Shown piece after piece: positions 1-7,370 of a DNA stretch of 40,023 nucleotides. Source of the stretch: Frigididesulfovibrio sp031553235. GTDB lineage: Bacteria > Desulfobacterota > Desulfovibrionia > Desulfovibrionales > Desulfovibrionaceae. Numbering within the stretch: the stretch's first letter is position 1; every line of letters starts with the position of its first letter. The position numbers were made by a program, and so were the translations under genes. The stretch covers positions 1-40,023 of the forward strand of contig JAVBLS010000050.1 in the NCBI GenBank assembly GCA_031553235.1. The letters are read 5' to 3'. The notes beneath the pieces are model-generated. The model was not told where the DNA came from. It saw only the letters and a list, made by a program, of their open reading frames with translations, and did no database searches.

Positions 1-87
1 CACAATATCAGCGATTTGTTGTCGTGAAATGCCAGCGGCATAGGCCTTGACCGCAATTGCGCGTATTTCAGAACTTGCTGTTTTCAT
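1..87 (-). CDS. IS630-family transposase, N-terminal fragment (runs off window)
   Basis: Only the first 29 codons lie in the window; the rest is beyond base 1. The reading begins MKTASSEIRAIAVKAY and continues AAGISRQQIADIV, the N-terminal helix-turn-helix typical of IS630/Tc1-mariner-type transposases, which binds the element's terminal repeat. The ATG is at 85-87. About 48 bp upstream on the minus strand is the element end, GAGCATTTCAACTTTCAAAT, followed by a TA dinucleotide at 136-137, the usual target duplication of this family. I see nothing broken in the visible part, so this copy could be intact and might supply transposase to the small related elements in the window. Confidence 0.75.
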   Translation of the reverse strand, partial: MKTASSEIRAIAVKAYAAGISRQQIADIV

Positions 88-135
88 GCTCAAAGTTTAA
101 ACAAATTTTAGACAATTTGAAAGTTGAAATGCTCT
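1..135 (-). mobile_element. IS630-type insertion sequence, one end
   Basis: The element end is at 135, where TGCTC is followed by TA at 136-137. The inward-reading terminal repeat is GAGCATTTCAACTTTCAAAT. The same end sequence, with variation, bounds the decayed copy at 23615-24081 and the small elements at 138-249, 7247-7370 and 20143 onward. The other end of this IS lies outside the window. Confidence 0.7.
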
Positions 136-137
136 AG

Positions 138-249
138 AGCAGTTTACGCTTCAAATAGTCGCTTAACGGCGGGCAAAGCCCGCCTACGCCTATTTGGCGG
201 CAAGGATTTGCCGACAAACCCTTGCGAGCATTTCAAGTATGAAATGCTC
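138..249. mobile_element. 112-bp MITE-like element with IS630-type ends
   Basis: This short non-coding element is flanked by TA at 136-137 and TA at 250-251. Its left end reads GAGCAGTTTACGCTTCAAAT and its right end, read inward, GAGCATTTCATACTTGAAAT; these are imperfect terminal inverted repeats of the IS630 type seen next to it. The last 24 bp (226-249) are a perfect 10-4-10 inverted repeat. An internal hairpin has arms GGCGGGC and GCCCGCC at 168-184. It shares the IS's TA at 136-137, so the two elements are directly abutted. It has no coding capacity and would have to be mobilised in trans. Confidence 0.65.
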
Positions 250-320
250 TAATCCACATTATTTCCTTTACAGAGATCATGTGCCGGGCGAAACCCCGTC
301 GGCCTGAGGCAACAGGCAGT

Positions 321-410
321 TTAAATGTTATATTAAATATTTATACAACTATAAAATCAGCCCCTTTTCCCCGAGGCTGAAAGATCTTATAGTTATATAA
401 AATATGAGTT
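321..410 (+). promoter_or_regulatory. AT-rich leader with long hairpin upstream of znuA
   Basis: An AT-rich island in GC-rich DNA precedes znuA. It contains an imperfect inverted repeat, TATACAACTATAA (342-354) against TTATAGTTATATA (387-399), enclosing a second pair, TCAGCC (357-362) and GGCTGA (375-380). The position suggests the promoter/operator of the zinc operon. Zinc import operons are usually repressed by Zur at AT-rich palindromes, but I cannot match a specific Zur consensus here. The rest of 250-486 shows no gene. Confidence 0.4.
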
Positions 411-486
411 CGGAGCGAAGCGGGAAAGGCCTTCCGCTTCGACCGAGCCATAAAGACCGGAATTTTCGGCCGCCCTGAGGTGCTGT

Positions 487-1401
487 ATGATGGTTCGCTT
501 CGCCGTCGTTTGCTGCGCTTTTCTCGCCCTTCTTTTCCCCGCTCCGGCCGCGCGCGCGGCCGACCCGTTGCCTGTGGTCACGGCCCTGCCCGCGCAAAAA
601 TATCTGATCGAGCGCATTGCCGGTGACGCCGTGCGGGTGACGACGCTCCTGGACAAAGGCGCCGACCCGCACACCTTCGAACCCGCTCCGTCCGACATGC
701 GGGCCGTGGCCGGGGCGCGCCTGTATTTTTCCATCGGCCTGCCCTTTGAGGACGCCTGGCTGCCCCGCCTCGCCGGCAGCGCGCCGAACCTCAAGGTCGT
801 TTCCATGATCGCCGGGATCAAACGTCTGACCTTCGCCGAAGAAGCGGCTGAGGCCCCGACCGCAGCCGCAGCCGAACACGAAGATCACGACCACACCGGT
901 GAAGACCCGCACGTCTGGCTCTCGCCCATGCTGGTGCGGGCCATGCTGCCGAACATCGTCAGGGCCCTGTCCGCCGAGTTGCCGGATCAGGCCGCCCGCT
1001 TTCGAGCCTCCGCCAAAGCCCTGGACGAAGAGCTGCAAAGCCTGGATGCCGAACTGGCGGATATTTTCGCCCCCATTCCGCCCGAGCGCCGGGCCTTTCT
1101 CTCCCTGCACCCCTCCTGGCGCTATTTTTCCCACAACTACCAGCTGACCGAGCTGTCTGTTGAAGTGGACGGCAAAGAGCCCAGCCCGGGCGACATGCGC
1201 CGCATTGTCGACCTGGCCAAGCGCTACAACCTGCACACCGTATTCGTCGAGCCGCAGCAGCCGCGGGCCGCGGCCGAAGCTGTGGCCGCAGCCATCGGCG
1301 CGAACATCGTCACCATCAACCCCCTGGACGGCAACCTGCCCCAACTTTGGCGCTCCACCGCCAAAGCCCTGGCCGCGTCGTTCCCGAAGCAGCGCCCGTG
1401 A
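487..1401 (+). CDS. znuA: Zinc ABC transporter, periplasmic substrate-binding protein
   Basis: This is the periplasmic receptor that captures Zn(II) and hands it to the ZnuBC transporter. The protein has 304 residues. A signal peptide (about 1-25, ending ARAA) leads to a cluster A-I/ZnuA fold. Likely metal ligands are H62 (DPHTFEP), H142 (DPHVWLSP), H208 (SLHPSW) and D281 (NPLDGNLP). An acidic His loop lies just before the second ligand (H131, H134, H136 in EHEDHDHTGED), as in zinc rather than manganese receptors. Two consecutive ATGs start the gene after a weak ribosome site (TGAGG). The stop overlaps the GTG of znuC by four bases, so the two are translationally coupled. A manganese role is less likely because of the His-rich loop. 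Confidence 0.92.
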   Translation: MMVRFAVVCCAFLALLFPAPAARAADPLPVVTALPAQKYLIERIAGDAVRVTTLLDKGADPHTFEPAPSDMRAVAGARLYFSIGLPFEDAWLPRLAGSAPNLKVVSMIAGIKRLTFAEEAAEAPTAAAAEHEDHDHTGEDPHVWLSPMLVRAMLPNIVRALSAELPDQAARFRASAKALDEELQSLDAELADIFAPIPPERRAFLSLHPSWRYFSHNYQLTELSVEVDGKEPSPGDMRRIVDLAKRYNLHTVFVEPQQPRAAAEAVAAAIGANIVTINPLDGNLPQLWRSTAKALAASFPKQRP

Positions 1402-2219
1402 GCAACGCCGTAGACATTGAACATGCCGAGGTTTTCCGCGGCGCCGAGCGGGTGCTGGAAGACGTAAGCCTTTCCGTGGCCAAGGGCGAACTGCTGGCCG
1501 TTATCGGCCCCAACGGCGGTGGCAAAACCACCCTGCTGCGCCTGATGCTCGGCCTGGTGGCACCGCGCTCCGGCCGGGTGCGCGTGTTTGACCGGCCGCC
1601 GCACAAGGCACGCGACCGCATCGGCTATGTGCCGCAGTTCCCCACCCTGCGCGAAGATTTTCCCGCCCGGGTACGCGATATCGTGCTCACCGGGGCAGCC
1701 GTGTGCGGCCCCTTCGGAGCCTTGCTGCCCAAAGGAAAAGATATCCGAGTCAAGGTCAACCGGCTACTGGAGGAGATGGGCCTGGCGGATTTGGCCGGAA
1801 AAAACCCGAGTGCCCTATCGGGCGGCGAGCGCCAACGCATGCTTGTGGCCCGCGCCCTCATGGGCAAGCCCACGGATGAGGGTGACTTTCTCCTGCTCCT
1901 GGACGAGCCAACGGCCAGTATTGACCCGCGGGGGAAATTCTGCTTTTATGAACTCTTAAACAGGCTGCGCGGTCGAGCGACCATTGTGGTGGTCAGCCAT
2001 GATTTTTTGCCCGCTATGCCTTTCTTCTCGCGGCTGGTGGCGGTTGACCGCCATGTTACTCCGCTTCCGGGGGAGCAACCGACCTTAGAAGCGCTGACCG
2101 CGCTCTTTGGTCCGCATCTGCATTCATGCCCGGTGGGGGATATGCAGCACCTCGCGGGCCTGCATCACCCGGCCGGCTGTACCCACGAAGCCTGCCTGGA
2201 GCAGGATTCCGAAAAGTAG
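1398..2219 (+). CDS. znuC: Zinc ABC transporter, ATP-binding protein with His/Cys-rich tail
   Basis: This is the cytoplasmic ATPase of the zinc importer, 273 residues from the GTG at 1398, which sits in a GTGA overlap with znuA. An ATG at 1347 in the same frame lies inside znuA and is less likely. Visible motifs are Walker A GPNGGGKT (37-44), signature LSGGE (140-144), Walker B LLLLDE (165-170) and the switch His H201. The last 35 residues are unusually rich in metal-binding residues: H240, H242, C244, H251, H256, H257, C261, H263 and C266. His-rich tails occur on some zinc importer ATPases, where inhibition by bound zinc has been suggested; that role is an inference here. The gene precedes the fused znuB by 52 bp. 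Confidence 0.92.
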   Translation: MSNAVDIEHAEVFRGAERVLEDVSLSVAKGELLAVIGPNGGGKTTLLRLMLGLVAPRSGRVRVFDRPPHKARDRIGYVPQFPTLREDFPARVRDIVLTGAAVCGPFGALLPKGKDIRVKVNRLLEEMGLADLAGKNPSALSGGERQRMLVARALMGKPTDEGDFLLLLDEPTASIDPRGKFCFYELLNRLRGRATIVVVSHDFLPAMPFFSRLVAVDRHVTPLPGEQPTLEALTALFGPHLHSCPVGDMQHLAGLHHPAGCTHEACLEQDSEK

Positions 2220-2271
2220 ACTTGAGTGGCTTCATAGATGGTTTAAAGACGAATTATTATCAGGAGAGTTA

Positions 2272-3972
2272 ATGGAGTCTGCGGCACAGCTCCTGAGCTA
2301 CACCTTCATGCAAAACGCCCTGGCGGCGATTCTGCTGGCTTCCGTAGCTTGCGGCATCGTTGGTACGCTTGTGGTCTGCAATCGCCTGACCTTTCTTGCC
2401 GGCGGCGCTTCGCACGCGGCTTACGGCGGCATCGGGCTGGCCTTTTTCTTCGGTCTGCCGGTATTGCCCTGTACGGTGCTTTTCACCCTGACCGCCTCTC
2501 TTTTCATGGGCCGGCTCGTCCTGGAGCAGACCGAAACCGGCCGAGCGGCCGCCGCCTCGGCCGACACCGGCATCGGCGTTCTCTGGGCCGCCGGCATGGC
2601 TTTCGGGATCATCCTCATCCAGCTCACCCCCGGCTATGCCGGCGAACTCACCGCTTTTCTTTTCGGCAGCCTGCTTTCCGTGCCCAAAGCCGATCTGTTG
2701 GCTATGGCGGGCTTTGACCTGGCCTTGCTCGCGATTCTCTTTCTCTGTGGGCCGGGCCTCTTTCTGGTTTCGGCCGACCCGGACTTCGCCCGCTCACGCG
2801 GCATACCGGCCCGAGGCCTGACCCTGTTGATTATCGGGCTCACGGCCGTAGCCGTGGTTTTGCTCATCCGCGTGGCCGGGTTGATTCTGGTCCTGGCTCT
2901 GCTGACCATCCCACCCATGGTGGCGCGGCGTGTCTGCTCGAGCTTTCTCGGCGTCATGATCGGCGCCTGTATTGCAGCCCTGGCCTTCTGTCTGGCCGGG
3001 CTGTATCTTTCCTGGATCCTTAACCTTCCACCGGGAGCCGTCATAGTGGGTATCGCAACCATCGCCTACCTCGGCCTGTCTCCGGTCTGGGGCAAACTCG
3101 CGCGCATCACGGCCGTCTGCATTCTCGCCCTCGGCCTTTTCCTGCACCCCCAAACCTCGGAGGCTGCGGCCGGCAGCACGAAAACGACCACCACGGTCGA
3201 AACGAAAACAACCTCCAGTACGGAAAACGCCGCCACGCCCCAAAGCAAAAGCACAGGCACAACCAAGAGCTTAAGTTCGTCCAAAGCCACCGCCTCTACG
3301 AAGAGCACTTCGAGCAAAAGCAGAACAACAAGCCGCAGCAGAAAAAACGAAGAACTGGCCAGCCGTGAAGCCGCCGTCAAAGGCGACCTGACCGCCCGGG
3401 GCATCTCTTCCGGCTACGACAGCGTGCGCCGCCGGCACCACCACAAGGGCATCGATATTCCCGCCCCCCAAGGGTCGCCCGCTTTGGCCTTTCTGGCCGG
3501 CGAAGTGGTTTTTGCCGGGCGCTACTATGCTTACGGCAATCTGGTGCGGGTGCGCCAGGTTGACGGCAAGGAGGCCCTGTACGGGCATCTGCAGCGCATG
3601 TTGGTGAAGGTCGGCGACAAGATTGAAGCCGGGCAACAGATCGGCGCCATCGGCCGCACCGGCCGGGCCACGGGCTACCATTTGCATTTTGAACTGCGCG
3701 ACAAGAACGACCAGCCCATTGACCCGACCCCCTATTTTGCCCACGCCTGCGAGATCGTGCCCGACGCCCGGCTCTGTCCCACCCCCCGGGTCGAAGCCCA
3801 GGCCGAGCTCAATGCCGACCGCCGTAAGGCCCTGGAAGTAGCCCAAAAGTCGGACGTGACCCCGGAATCCCTTGCCGCCGATGCCCACAAGGGTCCCTAC
3901 TACGGCAACTCCGGCGCCTTCCCCAGCCGCCTGCGCTGGTCCGGCCCGACCAACACGGTGCTCTTGCCCTAA
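2272..3972 (+). CDS. znuB: Zinc ABC permease fused to a periplasmic M23 peptidase
   Basis: One uninterrupted frame of 566 residues holds two proteins. Residues 1 to about 274 are a ZnuB-type permease with multiple membrane helices, ending at the usual last helix (PPGAVIVGIATIAYLGL). Residues about 277-299 look like a former signal peptide (ARITAVCILALGLFLHP then SEAAA) and could now act as an extra helix that carries the chain into the periplasm. A Ser/Thr/Lys-rich linker follows (about 300-358). The C-terminal part is a complete LytM/M23 zinc endopeptidase: H391 and D395 (HKGID), H439 (YGHL), and H470/H472 (YHLHFEL). The start ATG follows AGGAGAG at good spacing. No ATG, GTG or TTG lies immediately before the old signal-like segment, so separate translation of the peptidase is unlikely. 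A family-typical ZnuB would be about 260 residues. Confidence 0.88.
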   Translation: MESAAQLLSYTFMQNALAAILLASVACGIVGTLVVCNRLTFLAGGASHAAYGGIGLAFFFGLPVLPCTVLFTLTASLFMGRLVLEQTETGRAAAASADTGIGVLWAAGMAFGIILIQLTPGYAGELTAFLFGSLLSVPKADLLAMAGFDLALLAILFLCGPGLFLVSADPDFARSRGIPARGLTLLIIGLTAVAVVLLIRVAGLILVLALLTIPPMVARRVCSSFLGVMIGACIAALAFCLAGLYLSWILNLPPGAVIVGIATIAYLGLSPVWGKLARITAVCILALGLFLHPQTSEAAAGSTKTTTTVETKTTSSTENAATPQSKSTGTTKSLSSSKATASTKSTSSKSRTTSRSRKNEELASREAAVKGDLTARGISSGYDSVRRRHHHKGIDIPAPQGSPALAFLAGEVVFAGRYYAYGNLVRVRQVDGKEALYGHLQRMLVKVGDKIEAGQQIGAIGRTGRATGYHLHFELRDKNDQPIDPTPYFAHACEIVPDARLCPTPRVEAQAELNADRRKALEVAQKSDVTPESLAADAHKGPYYGNSGAFPSRLRWSGPTNTVLLP

Positions 3973-4011
3973 ACTCTTGGGATCCGGGATAATCAGCCCT
4001 GGGCCTGTTGC

Positions 4012-4062
4012 TTGCGGCGGCCTTTTCCGATATGCGGGAAAGGCCGCCGCAAACGGCTTTTT
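4012..4062 (+). terminator. Rho-independent terminator after the znu operon
   Basis: Arms TTGCGGCGGCCTTT (4012-4025) and AAAGGCCGCCGCAA (4039-4052) form a strong stem, followed a few bases later by a T-run at 4057-4062. It lies about 40 bp after the fused znuB stop and before the aminotransferase start. Confidence 0.7.
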
Positions 4063-4100
4063 TCCCCAACCAGCCCAGCCGCGCACGGAAAGGAAATACC

Positions 4101-5204
4101 ATGGCATACGCACCCATTCCCATGATCCCCGGCCCCACTACTCTGCACCCGGGCGTCCTGGCGGCCATGGGGCGAGATTATGGTTCCGGCCGGGTTGAAG
4201 AAGATTTTATCCCCCTGTACCGCTCCACCTCGCGTCAGGTAGCCGAAATTTTCGGCACCAAAAACAAAGTGGCCCTGATGACCGGTGAAGGCATGCTGGC
4301 CCTGTGGGGCGCTTTGAAGAGCTGCCTCAAGCCCGGGGAAAGTGTTTTGGCCGTGGGCACAGGAGTCTTCGGCGATGGTATCGGCGAAATGGCCGCCTCC
4401 TTCGGCTGCCGGGTTGAGGCCGTTTCCCTGCCCTACAACTCCACCACCAACTGCGCCGACGCCCTGGAACGCATCGAAGAGGCGGTCAAGCGCGTCCACC
4501 CCAAGATGATCACCGCCGTTCATTGCGAGACGCCCTCAGGCTCTTTGAATCCCCTGGAAGGGCTCGCCGAGATCAAGGCCCGGCACAAGGTGCCTCTGTT
4601 CTATGTCGACACCGTGGCCGCAGCCGGCGGCACTCCCGTGAATGCCGACGATCTGGGTATCGACCTGGTTCTTGCCGGTTCGCAAAAATGCTTTTCCGCA
4701 CCGCCTTCCATGAGTATGGTGGGCATAAGCGATACAGCCTGGACCGTCATTGAAAAGGTTGCTTATCAAGGCTACGACGCCCTGCTGCCCTTCCGCAAAG
4801 CGGACGAGGACGGCTCTTGCCCCTACACCCCCTATGTGCACGGTATCGCAGCCCTGCATGCGGCCGCTTCCGCCCTTTTAAGCGAAGGCCTCGATGCTGT
4901 TTACGCTCGGCATCGGCAGGTTTCCGAACAGTGCCGAAAGGGTCTGGTTGCGATGGGTCTCGAGCTGTTTCTCCGATCTGATGCGGTTCACTCTCCCACC
5001 GTGACCGCCGCTCTGGTGCCCGAAGGCTTCACTTGGCCCGAGTGGCAAAAAGCACTGCGCGCACGCGGCCTGGTGGTTACCGGCAGCCTCGGCCCCCTGG
5101 CCGGCAAGGTTTTTCGTCTCGGGCACATGGGTGAACAGGCCAAGCCCGAACTCATGGCCCGCGCTCTCGAAGCCCTTGCCGACGCCTTGAAAGCCGGAAG
5201 GTGA
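4101..5204 (+). CDS. Class V PLP-dependent aminotransferase (alanine/serine-glyoxylate type)
   Basis: A 367-residue cytoplasmic pyridoxal-phosphate enzyme of fold type I. The N-terminal MIPGPTTLHPGVL is the hallmark of the alanine-glyoxylate/serine-glyoxylate aminotransferase subgroup. The cofactor Lys is K196 in the motif AGSQKCFSAPP, and the preceding VDTVAAAGG segment carries the PLP-binding Asp. The ATG at 4101 follows GGAAAGGAAA; a longer in-frame reading from 4008 runs back through the terminator and is not used. The substrate pair cannot be settled from sequence; alanine plus glyoxylate, serine plus glyoxylate or a phosphonate-related amine are all possible. The gene stands alone, converging on the lipoprotein gene with 25 bp between stops. 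Confidence 0.82.
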   Translation: MAYAPIPMIPGPTTLHPGVLAAMGRDYGSGRVEEDFIPLYRSTSRQVAEIFGTKNKVALMTGEGMLALWGALKSCLKPGESVLAVGTGVFGDGIGEMAASFGCRVEAVSLPYNSTTNCADALERIEEAVKRVHPKMITAVHCETPSGSLNPLEGLAEIKARHKVPLFYVDTVAAAGGTPVNADDLGIDLVLAGSQKCFSAPPSMSMVGISDTAWTVIEKVAYQGYDALLPFRKADEDGSCPYTPYVHGIAALHAAASALLSEGLDAVYARHRQVSEQCRKGLVAMGLELFLRSDAVHSPTVTAALVPEGFTWPEWQKALRARGLVVTGSLGPLAGKVFRLGHMGEQAKPELMARALEALADALKAGR

Positions 5205-5229
5205 CCGGATGATCGGGAGCCGACGCGGC

Positions 5230-5661
5230 TCAGGAGTCGCTCTTGCGCAACACCAGGGAGCCGCCGCCGCCGGTAATTTGCAGCAGCCCGTCTTCGCGCA
5301 CGGTGATCAAGTCATCCATGCCCTCATAAGAAATTTGAACAGTCCTGCCGGTGATCTGAACCACTTTAAAGGGCACGGCATCAATCTTTTCCGAGGCGAT
5401 TTTGCAGGAAAAAGTCATCTTCCTGGTGTCAAAGGCAAAAAAAGCTCCTGCGCCCAGGGCCTGATGCATGGCGTTTTGCACACCGGCCACCTGTTCCGGG
5501 CTCAAATCGCTTACTCCCTGCAAAGCCAGAGTGGCTTTGGCGGTTTCATCGTAATCCACTTCCCAACGGCCGTTCATGGCCTTAACCAGAGGGTCCTGCT
5601 TGGCGCCGCAGCCGGCGACCAACAATAGGCAAAGCAGAACCGGAAACAACAGCTTTTTCAC
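5230..5661 (-). CDS. Small putative lipoprotein of unknown function
   Basis: A 143-residue protein with a lipoprotein signal: charged start (KK), hydrophobic stretch LLFPVLLCLLL, and lipobox LVAGC at about residues 15-19. Mature sequence starts CGAKQDP and is soluble and mixed in character (GRWEVDYDETAKATLAL). I do not recognise a family; the TGRWEVD-like opening recalls small lipocalin-like or heat-shock-type lipoproteins but this is weak. The start chosen is the GTG at 5659-5661, which has AAAGGA six bases upstream; a TTG two codons earlier (5665-5667) is possible but overlaps the ribosome site spacing. The promoter is probably the one at 5715-5744. Confidence 0.7.
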   Translation of the reverse strand: MKKLLFPVLLCLLLVAGCGAKQDPLVKAMNGRWEVDYDETAKATLALQGVSDLSPEQVAGVQNAMHQALGAGAFFAFDTRKMTFSCKIASEKIDAVPFKVVQITGRTVQISYEGMDDLITVREDGLLQITGGGGSLVLRKSDS

Positions 5662-5714
5662 AGGCAATCCTTTTTCCCTGGAGCAATTTCGCTAGGCGGA
5701 CCGTGGCCTACGCC

Positions 5715-5744
5715 AGTCTAGCGGTGTCCCGGGCGAACAGGCAA
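5715..5744 (-). promoter_or_regulatory. Candidate sigma70 promoter for the small lipoprotein
   Basis: On the minus strand, TTGCCT (5739-5744) and TAGACT (5715-5720) are separated by 18 bases. The predicted start of transcription near 5708 leaves a leader of about 47 nt before the GTG at 5661. Confidence 0.4.
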
Positions 5745-5774
5745 GAAAAAAATTGGAGAAAACGCCGGACATCG

Positions 5775-5920
5775 GAAACAGAAAACCTCCGGAGGGGGAG
5801 CCGGAGGTCTGCTGTTGGGGAGGAGCCGTTACATACCCGGGGGGGGAACCGGGCGGCTCATATTTACCGACCAAGTGGGGGGACTTGTGGCCTGCGCGGG
5901 GGGAGCGCGGCCCTGTCGGT
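5775..5920 (-). ncRNA. Putative small RNA with four C-loop hairpins
   Basis: On the minus strand a compact structure can be drawn entirely by hand. A six-base-pair stem (5915-5920 with 5866-5871) encloses two hairpins: arms 5909-5912/5889-5892 plus 5905-5908/5894-5897 with loop UCCCCCC, and arms 5883-5887/5872-5876 with loop CCCCCC. A third hairpin (5849-5859 with 5823-5840) has loop UUCCCCCC. The last (5801-5808 with 5785-5792) has loop CUCCCCCU and is followed by TTTTCTGTTT, as in a Rho-independent terminator. A -10-like TATTAA (5928-5933) ends eight bases before the first stem. The repeated C-rich loops could pair with purine-rich ribosome-binding sites. No known RNA family was recognised, and no long reading frame is convincing here. 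Confidence 0.6.
5785..5808 (-). terminator. Terminator hairpin of the small RNA
   Basis: Perfect 8-bp arms at 5785-5792 and 5801-5808 with an 8-base loop, followed on the minus strand by TTTTCTGTTT (5784 downward). There is no T-run on the plus-strand side, so the polarity is minus. Confidence 0.6.
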
Positions 5921-6045
5921 TGCCTGCTTAATAGCAAAGCGCGTGCCGGCGGGTTGAAAAATTCCCCATCACATCAAACATCATTAATATCAGCGCATTA
6001 GTCAGCAGGAGCATTTTACGCGTCATCCACCTGCCGGATCTCTTT

Positions 6046-6110
6046 GTGCGCATTCGCACGCGCGTATTCGCACAGCAGATGGAATCGCACAATATGTGCA
6101 TATACGCACA
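6046..6110. promoter_or_regulatory. Array of GTGCG-N4-CGCAC palindromes
   Basis: Three 14-bp inverted repeats lie between the end of tgt and the small RNA: GTGCGCATTCGCAC (6046-6059), an imperfect copy GCGCGTATTCGCAC (6060-6073) directly abutting it, and GTGCATATACGCAC (6096-6109). A further half site, ATCGCAC, is at 6084-6090. This looks like a multi-site operator, upstream of the small RNA and of the lipoprotein gene in the minus direction. The cognate regulator is unknown. The rest of 5921-6110 shows no gene. Confidence 0.45.
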
Positions 6111-7244
<1,134 letters not shown>

Positions 7245-7246
7245 CA

Positions 7247-7370
7247 AAGCATTTTTACTTTGAAAATGTTTATAAAACCATATTGCCGACGGACTTCCAA
7301 ACGAGCCCGCAAGCGGGCGCCTGCTCACGCAGCAGCCAAAGCAAGCCAGCTTTTTAAAGTTGGTTTGCTC
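7247..7370. mobile_element. 124-bp MITE-like element filling the purN-tgt gap
   Basis: The right end reads inward GAGCAAACCAACTTTAAAAA, next to TA at 7371-7372. The left end is AAGCATTTTTACTTTGAAAA, flanked by CA instead of TA. About 60 bp from the left end (through TTGCCGACGGACTT and CAAACGAGCCC) match the copy at 20143-20204 almost base for base. An internal hairpin has arms CCCGC and GCGGG around 7305-7316. The element starts two bases from the tgt start codon and its other end supplies the last base of the purN stop codon, so it makes up nearly the whole intergenic region. Confidence 0.65.

Noticed and set aside
3301..3360. Ser/Thr/Lys repeats suggesting a frameshift in znuB
   Set aside because: The frame is open through the linker and the downstream peptidase is complete in the same frame, so it is a linker and not an error signature.
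5684..5700. GAGCAATTTCGCTAG resembling an IS630-type end
   Set aside because: Only the first ten bases resemble the family, with no TA flank or second end.
5703..5957. Short plus-strand frame across the small-RNA locus
   Set aside because: Its sequence is the readout of G-rich hairpin loops, without ribosome site or homology; the RNA structure explains the region better.
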